A program made the translations under genes and the position numbers. Shown here piece by piece: positions 7,052-15,112 of a stretch of DNA of 64,000 bases (position 1 is the first letter of the stretch; each line of letters starts with the position of its first letter). Source of the stretch: Halomicrobium sp. LC1Hm (GTDB lineage Archaea; Halobacteriota; Halobacteria; Halobacteriales; Haloarculaceae); contig NZ_CP044129.1 in NCBI RefSeq assembly GCF_009617995.1, positions 1,550,001-1,614,000 of the forward strand, in the 5' to 3' direction. Under the pieces are notes generated by a model that made no database searches, was not told the origin of the DNA, and saw only the letters and a program-made list of their open reading frames with translations.

Positions 7052-9547
7052 ATGGCAATTGATGACACGGGGGGGAGCGGATCCGAGGTCACTCGGGGGG
7101 AGGTGACCGAGGATCCGCCGGCCGTCGTCGGTGAGTACACCTGGGAAGATCTTCGCCGAGACCACCACAGCGGGGGTCGGTTCGATCGAAGTCAGTATCT
7201 GGGCTTCGACCCGAACGACATCGAATCGGTACTGACAGATGCCGCGAGCAACGCCAAGACGCTGAAACAGCCCTTCGACGCCTACGTCGATCCGGAGGCG
7301 ACGCCGGTCACGAAAGGGGTCTACACGTGGGAACACTTCAAGCAAGAGTACTACTACGAGGAAGACAGTACGCCGCCCACGGACGGCGACGGCGAGAAGA
7401 TCCCGTTCGACCCCGCCGAGCATCTCGGCTTCGAGCCCGAGGAAGTCGAGCATCAACTGGCCGAAGCCAGCGGGGCCGCCGATCTGCTGGACAACCTCGT
7501 CGAACAGCGGACCGTCGACGTCAATCCGGAACTGGACGAAGACGCCTTCTTCTCGACACAGGAGGGGCGCACGACCGTCGTCAACCGCTACGATCTGGAG
7601 AAGGCGGTCCCGATGAAGAAGAAGACCCACTTCAGCGAGATCGAGCGCTACTGGGTCAACAAGCCCTACGCCTGCGTGATCATCTTCCACTCTCGGAAGG
7701 AAAACGAGAAGAAGTACTACGTCATCGAGCCCTACCACAACGAGATCGAGGACGACCTCAAGGGGTTCCTCTCGAACAAGCTGAAGACCGCGATCAAGTA
7801 CTCAGAGGACGACGTGATCGTCCAGGGATCGGAGGCCGACCGGGCCGACGTGATCCAGCGAGAGGCCGAGCAGCTGCTGAACCGCTACGATCTGTACAGC
7901 GGCCCCGTGGGCAGCGCCGAACTCGGCGTGCTCGATCAGTTCAAAGAGTTCCTGGGCATGGAGATCGAGGACCAGGTAGTCGGGACCGGCCAGCTCGACG
8001 GCATCAGTGCCCGGCCCGAGCCGGCCGTCCTCGAAGACGATCCCGAGCAGCTCTCCGAGTACCAGGTCGAGAAGCTGCTGTACGTCCTCAAGCGGGACTT
8101 CATCGGCTACCAGAAGATCGACCCGGTGAAACACGACATCAACGTCGAGGACATCTCCTGTGACGGCTACGACTCGCGCGTGTTCGTCTACCACACCGAC
8201 TACGAACAGATCATCTCGAACGTCGAGCACGGTCGCGAGAGCCTCGACGACTTCGTCGTCAAGCTCGCCCAGCGCTCGGGCAAGGGCATCTCGAAGCGCC
8301 AGCCCCAGGTCGACGCGACCCTGCCGGACGGCTCGCGCGCGCAGCTGACGCTCGGGCGAGAAGTCTCGGATCACGGGACGAACTACACCATCCGGCAGTT
8401 CAAGGACGTTCCCTTCACGCCGATCGACCTCATCAACTGGAACACCTTCTCGCTCGACGAGATGGCGTTTCTCTGGCTCTGTATCGAGAACAACAAGAGC
8501 CTCATCTTCGCGGGCGGGACCGCGTCGGGGAAGACGACCAGCCTGAACGCCGTCTCACTCTTTATCCCGTCGAACTCGAAGATCGTCTCCATCGAGGACA
8601 CCCGCGAGGTCGAACTGCCCCAGCGCAACTGGGTCGCAAGCGTCACCCGGCCCTCTTTCGGCGACGACGACAAGGGCGACGTCGACGAGTTCGACCTGCT
8701 GGAGGCCGCGCTCCGCCAGCGCCCGGACTACATCGTCATGGGCGAGATCCGCGGCGAGGAAGGGCGTGTCCTCTTTCAGGTCATGTCGACGGGTCACACC
8801 ACCTACACCACCTTCCACGCCGACTCCGTCGGCGAGGTCATCAAGCGGTTCACCACCGATCCGATCAACGTCTCGAAGACGCTGTTTACCGCGCTGGACC
8901 TCGTTTCGATCCAGACCCAGACCCGCGTCGACGGCAACAAGGTCCGCCGAAACAAGACTCTGACCGAGATCAACGAGTACTCCGCCGAGAACGACGAGAT
9001 CAACGTTCGAGACGTCTACGAGTGGCGCGCCGAGACCGACGAGTACATCCAGATGGGCAACTCCAACACCTTAGAAGAGATCAAGTTCGACCGCGGGTGG
9101 ACCCAGGAGAAGCTCGACGAGGAGCTGTTCAAACGCAAGGTCGTGCTGGCCCACCTCATCGAGAACGGGCTCAACACGTACACGCAGGTGGCGGCGACGA
9201 TCCAGGCGTTCATCAACGATCCCGGAACGATCCTCACGCTGATCGCCAACGACGACCTGGAGAGTTCGCTGGAGGACCTCCGAGAGATGGAGTCGGTCAA
9301 GATCGACATCGACGAGGCCAAAGAGGAGATGGTCCCCAGACCCGAGGCACCGCCGGAGATGCTCGACGAGACCGCCGACATCCTCGACAACGCCGGTCCG
9401 CTGTTCGAGAAGTTCCAGGAGCGTGAGACGCCAGACATCGTCTCGGCGCTGATGAGCGGCGACGAGGACAGCGAGCAGACGGACGACGAGGAGGTGGACT
9501 TCGGACAGTTCGTACCCAAAGCCGGCGCGGAGGCCGAAGGCGAATGA
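7052..9547 (+). CDS. pilB: Type IV pilus assembly ATPase (PilB/GspE/TadA family)
   Basis: An 831-aa secretion/assembly ATPase that powers pilin polymerisation at the membrane. The core has Walker A GGTASGKT (residues 488-495), the Asp box region SIEDTREVELP, Walker B IVMGEIRGEEG and the His box GHTTYTTFHAD. The N-terminal 140 residues hold two copies of a module (residues about 27-64 and 89-136), each starting with YTWE and ending in (Q/E)(Y/H)LGF(D/E)P. The C-terminus is a long acidic tail (about residue 780 on). The ATG at 7052 has a purine-rich GGAG/GAGG stretch just upstream. The gene overlaps pilC by ATGA. It is closest to the PilB3-type ATPases of haloarchaea, not the shorter archaellar FlaI. 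Confidence 0.94.
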   Translation: MAIDDTGGSGSEVTRGEVTEDPPAVVGEYTWEDLRRDHHSGGRFDRSQYLGFDPNDIESVLTDAASNAKTLKQPFDAYVDPEATPVTKGVYTWEHFKQEYYYEEDSTPPTDGDGEKIPFDPAEHLGFEPEEVEHQLAEASGAADLLDNLVEQRTVDVNPELDEDAFFSTQEGRTTVVNRYDLEKAVPMKKKTHFSEIERYWVNKPYACVIIFHSRKENEKKYYVIEPYHNEIEDDLKGFLSNKLKTAIKYSEDDVIVQGSEADRADVIQREAEQLLNRYDLYSGPVGSAELGVLDQFKEFLGMEIEDQVVGTGQLDGISARPEPAVLEDDPEQLSEYQVEKLLYVLKRDFIGYQKIDPVKHDINVEDISCDGYDSRVFVYHTDYEQIISNVEHGRESLDDFVVKLAQRSGKGISKRQPQVDATLPDGSRAQLTLGREVSDHGTNYTIRQFKDVPFTPIDLINWNTFSLDEMAFLWLCIENNKSLIFAGGTASGKTTSLNAVSLFIPSNSKIVSIEDTREVELPQRNWVASVTRPSFGDDDKGDVDEFDLLEAALRQRPDYIVMGEIRGEEGRVLFQVMSTGHTTYTTFHADSVGEVIKRFTTDPINVSKTLFTALDLVSIQTQTRVDGNKVRRNKTLTEINEYSAENDEINVRDVYEWRAETDEYIQMGNSNTLEEIKFDRGWTQEKLDEELFKRKVVLAHLIENGLNTYTQVAATIQAFINDPGTILTLIANDDLESSLEDLREMESVKIDIDEAKEEMVPRPEAPPEMLDETADILDNAGPLFEKFQERETPDIVSALMSGDEDSEQTDDEEVDFGQFVPKAGAEAEGE

Positions 9548-11583
9548 GTCTCGACACGCGCGGCCAGCAACAGCTCTCGGGTGGCGCGCTCGGGGACACG
9601 TTCTACCCCCTCTTCCAGTGGCTGTTCAACGAGGACGGCGACTTCGTCAGGAACGTCGAGAAGAAGCTCGCACAGGCCCGGATGGCCGACAACGTCGAGA
9701 TGTTCCTCGCACGCGCGCTGGCGATCGGCGTCATCTCGGGACTGGCGCTGTGGCTCGTGGGCACGCTGATCGGCTACCTCGGCGTCACCTTCCTGCTGGG
9801 CGGGACGGGAGCCGAGGCACCGACGCTCATCGGAATTCCGGTGCCAGATGGTGTCTCGGCCGTGCTCGACGTGATCAAGATTCCGGCGCTGATCCTGGTC
9901 ACCGGGCTGGTGTTCGGTGTCATCGGCTTCGGTATCGGCTTCGGATCGCTGGTCTCGATCCCGTACTTCCGGGCCAATGCACGCGAGCGAGAGGTCAACG
10001 TCCTGCTGTCGGACTCGATCTCGTTCATGTACGCGCTGTCGGTCGGGGGGCTCAACCAACTGGAGATCCTCCAGGCGATGGCGAAGGCCGACGACACCTA
10101 CGGAGAGTGTGCCAAGGAGTTCCAGTCGATCGTGCTGGAGACGGAGTACTTCGACACTGACTACCGGACCGCGATCCGTAATCAGGCACTCGAAACGCCG
10201 TCGGACGAGCTCTCGCAGTTCCTGACCGACATGCTCTCGATCATCAACTCCGGCGGGGACATGACCTCCTTCCTCGAAGACCAGAAGGACAAGCACATGC
10301 GGACCGCAAAGCAGGAACAGCAGAAGATGCTGGACACCCTCGAGCTGTTCGGGGAGATGTACATGACCCTGTCGCTGTTTCCGCTCTTGCTCATCATCAT
10401 CCTCGTCATCATGTCGATGATGGGCGACGCGCAGAATCGGCTCCTCTATGGCACGGTCTACGGGCTGATCCCGCTGACCGGTGCCGGCTTCCTCGTGCTC
10501 GTCTCGACGGTGACCCGAGACGAGGTCGGCGACGGCTACTTGCGGCCCGACGGCAAGGACGACGACTTCGTCGTCGACGACGGACTGGGCTTTCTGAACC
10601 TCGGACTGGTCGAGAACTACACCGGCCAGTACACGATCTTCGACCGCATCAAGAGCCGCGAAGGGACCTACGAGTTCATGCAGGTGCTCAAGCGCCCGGA
10701 TCTGTTCTTCCGCGATCACCCGCTGTTCGTGCTGGGCGTGACGGTCCCCGTGACGATCGTCGCGTTGCTCCTCGTCGTCGTGTTCGATCTCGCGCCGATG
10801 AGTCTCGACGGGATGATCGCACGACCAGTGCTCGGGACGTTCTTCTGGGTGTACGTGCCACTGTACATCAACCTGCTCCCGCTGGCGATCTTCTACGAGT
10901 GGAACGTCCGCTCGCGCAAGACGATCATCGGCAGCCTCTCGGAGAACCTCAGGAAACTCGCCAGCGCGAACGACACGGGCATGACGCTGCTGGAGTCCGT
11001 GCAGGTGGTCTCGACGACATCGGGAGGCAAGCTCTCGGAGGAGTTCGAGATCATGCACGCGAAGGTCAACTACGGTACCAGCCTCAAAGACGCCCTCAGA
11101 GAGTTCAACAACAAGTACCACGTCCCGCGACTCGCCCGGACGGTCAAGCTCATCAGCGAGGCACAGGAAGCGTCCAGCCAGATCCAGAACGTGCTCTCGA
11201 CGGCCGCACAGGCCTCGGAGAATCAGGACGACATCGACCGCGAGCGGATCGCCCGGACCCGGATGCAGGTCGTCATCATCCTCATGACGTACCTGACGCT
11301 GCTGGGCGTGATGGCACTGCTGAAGACGCAGTTCCTCGACGTGATGGCGGGGCTGTCCGAGAGCGCGGCCAGTGCGGGCGGCAGTGGTGCGACCGGGCAG
11401 AGCTTCGGGGGCAACGTCGACACGGACCTGCTCTCGCTGCTGTTCTTCCACGCCGTCACGCTGCAGGCGCTCCTCTCGTCGTTCATCGCGGGGTACATCC
11501 GGGACGTGAACATCATCTCGGGAGTGAAGTTCGCGGTGATCCTGCCGACGATCGCACTGATCACCTGGATCGCGGTGGGGTGA
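9544..11583 (+). CDS. pilC: Type IV pilus inner-membrane platform protein (PilC/TadC, T2SS F family)
   Basis: A 679-aa polytopic membrane protein and partner of the PilB ATPase. It has two T2SS-F type domains: one around residues 150-280 (SISFMYALSVGGLNQLEILQ) and one around residues 460-570 (LRKLASANDTGMTLLESVQ), each followed by hydrophobic helices, with further transmembrane segments near residues 55-80, 100-140, 275-330, 395-450 and 580-679. The duplicated architecture and length are typical of haloarchaeal PilC3. It follows pilB with a 4-bp ATGA overlap. The pilin-like genes start about 150 bp downstream. Confidence 0.93.
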   Translation: MSLDTRGQQQLSGGALGDTFYPLFQWLFNEDGDFVRNVEKKLAQARMADNVEMFLARALAIGVISGLALWLVGTLIGYLGVTFLLGGTGAEAPTLIGIPVPDGVSAVLDVIKIPALILVTGLVFGVIGFGIGFGSLVSIPYFRANAREREVNVLLSDSISFMYALSVGGLNQLEILQAMAKADDTYGECAKEFQSIVLETEYFDTDYRTAIRNQALETPSDELSQFLTDMLSIINSGGDMTSFLEDQKDKHMRTAKQEQQKMLDTLELFGEMYMTLSLFPLLLIIILVIMSMMGDAQNRLLYGTVYGLIPLTGAGFLVLVSTVTRDEVGDGYLRPDGKDDDFVVDDGLGFLNLGLVENYTGQYTIFDRIKSREGTYEFMQVLKRPDLFFRDHPLFVLGVTVPVTIVALLLVVVFDLAPMSLDGMIARPVLGTFFWVYVPLYINLLPLAIFYEWNVRSRKTIIGSLSENLRKLASANDTGMTLLESVQVVSTTSGGKLSEEFEIMHAKVNYGTSLKDALREFNNKYHVPRLARTVKLISEAQEASSQIQNVLSTAAQASENQDDIDRERIARTRMQVVIILMTYLTLLGVMALLKTQFLDVMAGLSESAASAGGSGATGQSFGGNVDTDLLSLLFFHAVTLQALLSSFIAGYIRDVNIISGVKFAVILPTIALITWIAVG

Positions 11584-11734
11584 CGAACCACGGTTCGACG
11601 AGCCGGACGCTGGTGGGCTCGTTTCACGGTGTGTGACAAGGGGAAAACTGATAATGTGCTACGTCGACTTACAACTGATCCGATCCGTCTACCCCAGCGG
11701 GGGGCCGACGGAGACCGAGGTGGGAGAGGGTACG

Positions 11735-12280
11735 TTGGATTCCAGACACGACAGCACTCGACGGGGAGCGCGAGGAGCCACCGAGAGAGGCCAGATTAGC
11801 TTCGACTTCCTGGTCGGAGTCAGCGTCTTCGTCCTCGCGGTCGTGTTCACGTTCACGATCGCACCGGGCGTGTTCAGTACGACGACGGCGGGCGAACAGG
11901 CGACACACGAACTGGAGTCACAGCGCGTCGCGGGCTGGGTGACCGGCGACGCACTCGGCCACGGAGAGACCACCAGCCAGGCGAACGCACACTGTCTCGT
12001 GGCGCTGGTCGACGGGCCGACGCCGACGGCTGGCTGTGGCTTCGGCGGCGGAACACTCCAGGACCGAGTCCCGATCGAGGGCACGACGAACGTCTCTGTC
12101 AGACAGGGCGGGAATCAGCAGTGCTGGGACGGCACTGACGAAGCCTTCGAAGACCAGTCGTCGGGCTGTTCGTGGCTGGCGGCGGGACCGCAGTACGAGA
12201 ACGCAGACACCGTCGGCGTCGCCAGGCGGACCGTCGCTGTCGGCGACCAACGACTGACGATCACGGTACACGTGTGGTAA
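11735..12280 (+). CDS. Pilin-like membrane protein (DUF7287-like), pilus operon
   Basis: A single-pass protein with the N-terminal segment RGQISFDFLVGVSVFVLAVV, a charged RGQ followed by a hydrophobic helix as in archaeal type IV pilin-like proteins, and an exported domain with paired cysteines (HCLV, GCGF, QQCWDG, SGCSW). It is clearly homologous to the protein at 17872-18414: the order Cys-x-Cys, LCWD/QCWD and a terminal V(x)VW is shared. The start is uncertain. TTG at 11735 has a GGGAGAGGG purine stretch just upstream and gives a 181-aa protein of paralogue-like length; GTG 11720, ATG 11654 and GTG 11633 are alternatives. It is the first of five accessory genes after pilC. Confidence 0.75.
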   Translation: MDSRHDSTRRGARGATERGQISFDFLVGVSVFVLAVVFTFTIAPGVFSTTTAGEQATHELESQRVAGWVTGDALGHGETTSQANAHCLVALVDGPTPTAGCGFGGGTLQDRVPIEGTTNVSVRQGGNQQCWDGTDEAFEDQSSGCSWLAAGPQYENADTVGVARRTVAVGDQRLTITVHVW

Positions 12281-12281
12281 G

Positions 12282-12914
12282 ATGACCAGGGGACAGGTGT
12301 ACACGCTGGAAGGGATCTTCGCCGCGCTCGTGATCGTCGTGAGCGTGTTCTTCGCGCTCCAGGCGACCACGGCGATGTCCGGAACCCCCAGCGGACAGGC
12401 GGCTGTCGAGGGCGAGGACGGGCTCACCAGGAGTACGCTCTCGGCCATCGACGATCGAACGCTCCGGAGCGCAGTGCTGTACTGGACGGACGAGGGCTTT
12501 CACTGTACGCCCAGCGATCAGGAGTACTACACGGGCAGTGCGGATCTCTCGACCTGTCCTCTCTCGACGGGGTCCGAGTACAGCGACGACCTCCCGACCA
12601 ACGCGTTCGGGGCGGCGCTAGCGGAGGGGCTGGGCGATGCGTACCAGTACAACGTCGTCTTGCGGTACGAGAGTGGCACCACGAAGACCCAGCAGATGGT
12701 CTATCAGGGCCAGCCAAGCGCAGGCGCGACGCGGGCACGTGCGAGCGTGCCGCTGGCGAACGACCACCAGTTCACCGCCGCTGACGGGACCCAGAGCGGG
12801 ACGCGGCTGTCCGACGAGCCGGGGCGGCTGTACGCACCGCCGACCGACGGCGACGCGAGCGACGACGACCTGTACACCGTCGTCTACGTGGAGGTGGTCG
12901 CGTGGCAGACGTAG
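12282..12914 (+). CDS. Pilin-like membrane protein (DUF7288-like)
   Basis: A 210-aa single-pass protein starting RGQVYTLEGIFAALVIVVSV, the RGQ plus hydrophobic helix pattern of this operon. The rest is an extracytoplasmic domain rich in Ser/Thr/Asp with two cysteines (FHCTPSD, STCPLS). It begins one base after the preceding stop, and its 3' end overlaps the next gene by 13 bp, so the set is read as one message. It probably acts as a minor pilin or pilus assembly accessory; this is inferred from position and topology, not from a known activity. Confidence 0.8.
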   Translation: MTRGQVYTLEGIFAALVIVVSVFFALQATTAMSGTPSGQAAVEGEDGLTRSTLSAIDDRTLRSAVLYWTDEGFHCTPSDQEYYTGSADLSTCPLSTGSEYSDDLPTNAFGAALAEGLGDAYQYNVVLRYESGTTKTQQMVYQGQPSAGATRARASVPLANDHQFTAADGTQSGTRLSDEPGRLYAPPTDGDASDDDLYTVVYVEVVAWQT

Positions 12915-13759
12915 ACGAGCGGGGACAGATCCTGCTCATCGGAGCGGTCGTCATCGCCGTGATCGTCGTGGCGCTCTCCTTGCTTCTCAGCAGCGGCCTC
13001 CACGCGGAGACGGCGACGCGAGACGCCGCCAGTGACGTGAGCGCCGACCAGACGCGGACGCTGCTCACCGAACTCCGGAGCGACGGAACCTGGGTCGTCC
13101 AGCGAGCCACGAGCGCCCATCCCAACGACGTGGGCGAGCAGGAGCGCTACGTCCGGGACAACGTGACGACGCTCGGCGAACAGTACCGACGCTACTACGC
13201 CCACAGCGACAGCGCCGTCACCGTCGAGTTCGACGGGATCGAGACCGGAACGACCGTCACCCAGTCGAGCGGGTCGCTCGGCTACGACACGGACGGCGAC
13301 GGGACACGAGAAGAAGACTGGACGGTCGCCAGTGACACCCGCGTCCGGAACGCGACCGTGACCGTCGACGGGGGCAGCGGGGCGACGACGGTCGTCTTCG
13401 ACGACGGGGACACCTACGCCGTCGAAATCGACGCGGGAGGCACGGTCAGTGTCGACAGGCCGAGCGGAACGACGACGTGTACCGCCAGCGGGTCGACGTT
13501 CACGGTCGATCTCGGAAACGCGACGGTCGACGGCGAGGCCTGTCCCGCACTCGCGTTCGACCACGCCATCCAGGCCCCCTACGACGTGCGGATCGAGGAC
13601 GGCGATCAGGTCACTGGCAGTTACCGTCTGACCGCCGACGGCAGCGCGACGGGACCGAACACGGCGACACAGCTCTACGCCGTCGACCTCTCTGTGACCC
13701 ACCGAACCAGTAGGATCGATTACGAGGGCACCGTCAGCATCGCACCGGAGGAACTATGA
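12902..13759 (+). CDS. Pilin-like membrane protein (DUF7261-like)
   Basis: A 285-aa protein with a short cytoplasmic stretch (MADVDERGQ), one transmembrane helix (ILLIGAVVIAVIVVALSLLL) and a long exported domain rich in acidic residues, Thr and Gly, including an EF-hand-like acidic loop (YDTDGDGTREEDW) that could bind calcium. The start is GTG at 12902, inside the end of the preceding gene; no better start exists and the RGQ motif must be kept. It ends with ATGA overlap to the next gene. It is probably a minor pilin-like component. Confidence 0.8.
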   Translation: MADVDERGQILLIGAVVIAVIVVALSLLLSSGLHAETATRDAASDVSADQTRTLLTELRSDGTWVVQRATSAHPNDVGEQERYVRDNVTTLGEQYRRYYAHSDSAVTVEFDGIETGTTVTQSSGSLGYDTDGDGTREEDWTVASDTRVRNATVTVDGGSGATTVVFDDGDTYAVEIDAGGTVSVDRPSGTTTCTASGSTFTVDLGNATVDGEACPALAFDHAIQAPYDVRIEDGDQVTGSYRLTADGSATGPNTATQLYAVDLSVTHRTSRIDYEGTVSIAPEEL

Positions 13760-14187
13760 GCGAGCACCGCGCCGTCACGTCGGCCGTCGAGTTCGTGTTG
13801 ACGCTCGCGATCGCCACGGCGCTGATGAGTGGCCTGATCGTCGCCGCGTCCGACACGGTCGAGCGCCAGAAGACGGTCACCGCACAGTCACAGATGGAGA
13901 GCGTCGGCCACCAGGTCGCGGGGACCATCGAGAGTGCTGACCGGCTCCATCGGACGGCGACGACGACGACGACGCTCCGTCTCGAACGGGACCTGCCGCC
14001 CGCTCTCGTCCAGCGAGGCTACGCGATCGAGGTCACCGCGAGCGAAGTCGTCGTCACGTCGCCGCTGGTCGAACGACCCGTCAGTGTCGCCCTCGATAGC
14101 GACACACCGGTCGCCCAGACGACGACCAAGGGCGGCGATATCGCGGTTCGATACACCGGAACCCGACTGGAGGTCGTCGATGACTGA
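13756..14187 (+). CDS. Pilin-like membrane protein (DUF7266-like)
   Basis: A 143-aa protein with a charged N-terminus followed by a hydrophobic helix (AVTSAVEFVLTLAIATALMS) and a small exported beta-rich domain. The start overlaps the previous stop (ATGA at 13756-13759) and its end overlaps the next gene by 8 bp. The hydrophobic segment resembles the H-domain of archaeal pilins (consensus RAVSxxxG). A role as minor pilin or assembly factor is inferred from context. Confidence 0.78.
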   Translation: MSEHRAVTSAVEFVLTLAIATALMSGLIVAASDTVERQKTVTAQSQMESVGHQVAGTIESADRLHRTATTTTTLRLERDLPPALVQRGYAIEVTASEVVVTSPLVERPVSVALDSDTPVAQTTTKGGDIAVRYTGTRLEVVDD

Positions 14188-14917
14188 TACGCGGGCAGTC
14201 AGCAACGTGCTCGGCTACGTGTTGCTGTTCTCGGTCGTCCTCCTGTCGATCACGGCGACGTTCACCTTCGGGATCGACGCGATCGGCGACGCCAGCGATC
14301 GAACGGTCCAGCAGAGCGGCCAGCACTCGATGCAGACGCTGGGCGACAGGATCGAGACGTTGCGCGAGTCCAACACTACCGTCCAGCAAGGACAGTTACG
14401 GGCCGGGCGTGGAACGATCGGATACGGTGAACAGACGCGTGTGACAGTCAGCGTCGCCGGCTCGCCGGAGCTACAGACTGACTTCAGACCGATCCAGTAC
14501 CGATTCGACGGGACGACAGTGGCCTACGAGGCCGGAGGGATCGTCCGGACCAGCGACGACGGCGGTGCGGTACTCGTCGACGAACCGACGTTCGTCTTCG
14601 ACGACGACGCCGTCATCCTCCCCATCGTCACGACCGAACCCGCGGCCCAGCGCCAGGTCAGCGGCGGAACGGTCACCACGACGTTCGAACGCGTCGCCAG
14701 CGAACAGGCGTATTTCGGCACGAGCGCGGAACAGGTCACACTCAGCATCGAGACGACCGAGGGTCGTGCCACGGTCTGGGAGCGGACACTCTCGGAGGCC
14801 GGAGCCACCTGTAGCCGACCCACACCAGATACAACAACGTGTACGTACACGCCGTCGAACGCCGACGCGACGATCATCGTCCGCGAGTTCCGCGTCAACT
14901 ACGAGTTCGAGGCGTGA
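14180..14917 (+). CDS. Pilin-like membrane protein (DUF7289-like), last gene of pilus operon
   Basis: A 245-aa protein starting MTDTRAVSNVLGYVLLFSVV, very close to the archaeal type IV pilin N-terminal H-domain, followed by a long exported domain with the sequence (Y/V)AYEAGG(I/V)xR(T/V) also found in the 699-aa protein at 15113-17212 (LVYQAGGVFRVG). The two are therefore homologous at the N-terminal half. ATG 14180 lies inside the preceding gene. The TGA stop at 14915 is the first codon of an 84-bp palindromic repeat element. Confidence 0.8.
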   Translation: MTDTRAVSNVLGYVLLFSVVLLSITATFTFGIDAIGDASDRTVQQSGQHSMQTLGDRIETLRESNTTVQQGQLRAGRGTIGYGEQTRVTVSVAGSPELQTDFRPIQYRFDGTTVAYEAGGIVRTSDDGGAVLVDEPTFVFDDDAVILPIVTTEPAAQRQVSGGTVTTTFERVASEQAYFGTSAEQVTLSIETTEGRATVWERTLSEAGATCSRPTPDTTTCTYTPSNADATIIVREFRVNYEFEA

Positions 14918-14998
14918 TACTACCGGCTGTACATCTGTGACCGATTTCGCCACCCCGGGGTGGCGAAGCTCTTCACGAAGGTACAGCCGGCAGTATGA
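14915..14998. repeat. Palindromic repeat element, copy A
   Basis: An 84-bp palindrome. The outer arms are TGATACTACCGGCTGTAC and GTACAGCCGGCAGTATGA, matching at 16 of 18 positions, and the core is CGCCACCCCGGGGTGGCG. The first three bases are the TGA stop of the pilin-like gene. The inner arms differ left to right (one carries GTGACCGATTT, the other CTCTTCACGAAG), which gives the element an orientation: copies A and C point one way, B and D the other. Confidence 0.9.
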
Positions 14999-15112
14999 GC
15001 CCGGGACCGATCTGAAGCGAGACGCGCTGCCAGGAACTCGGCATACGACTGGTGATCAGTCTCGCAGTTTCGTCACGAGTAGCGGATCGCGCCACGAAGC
15101 GACAGCGCCAGG

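Noticed and set aside
9016-11451. Very long minus-strand open frame (811 codons) opposite pilB and pilC
   Set aside because: It mirrors the codon pattern of the two genes on the other strand; its product is rich in Arg/His/Glu with no domain. High GC makes such antisense frames common.
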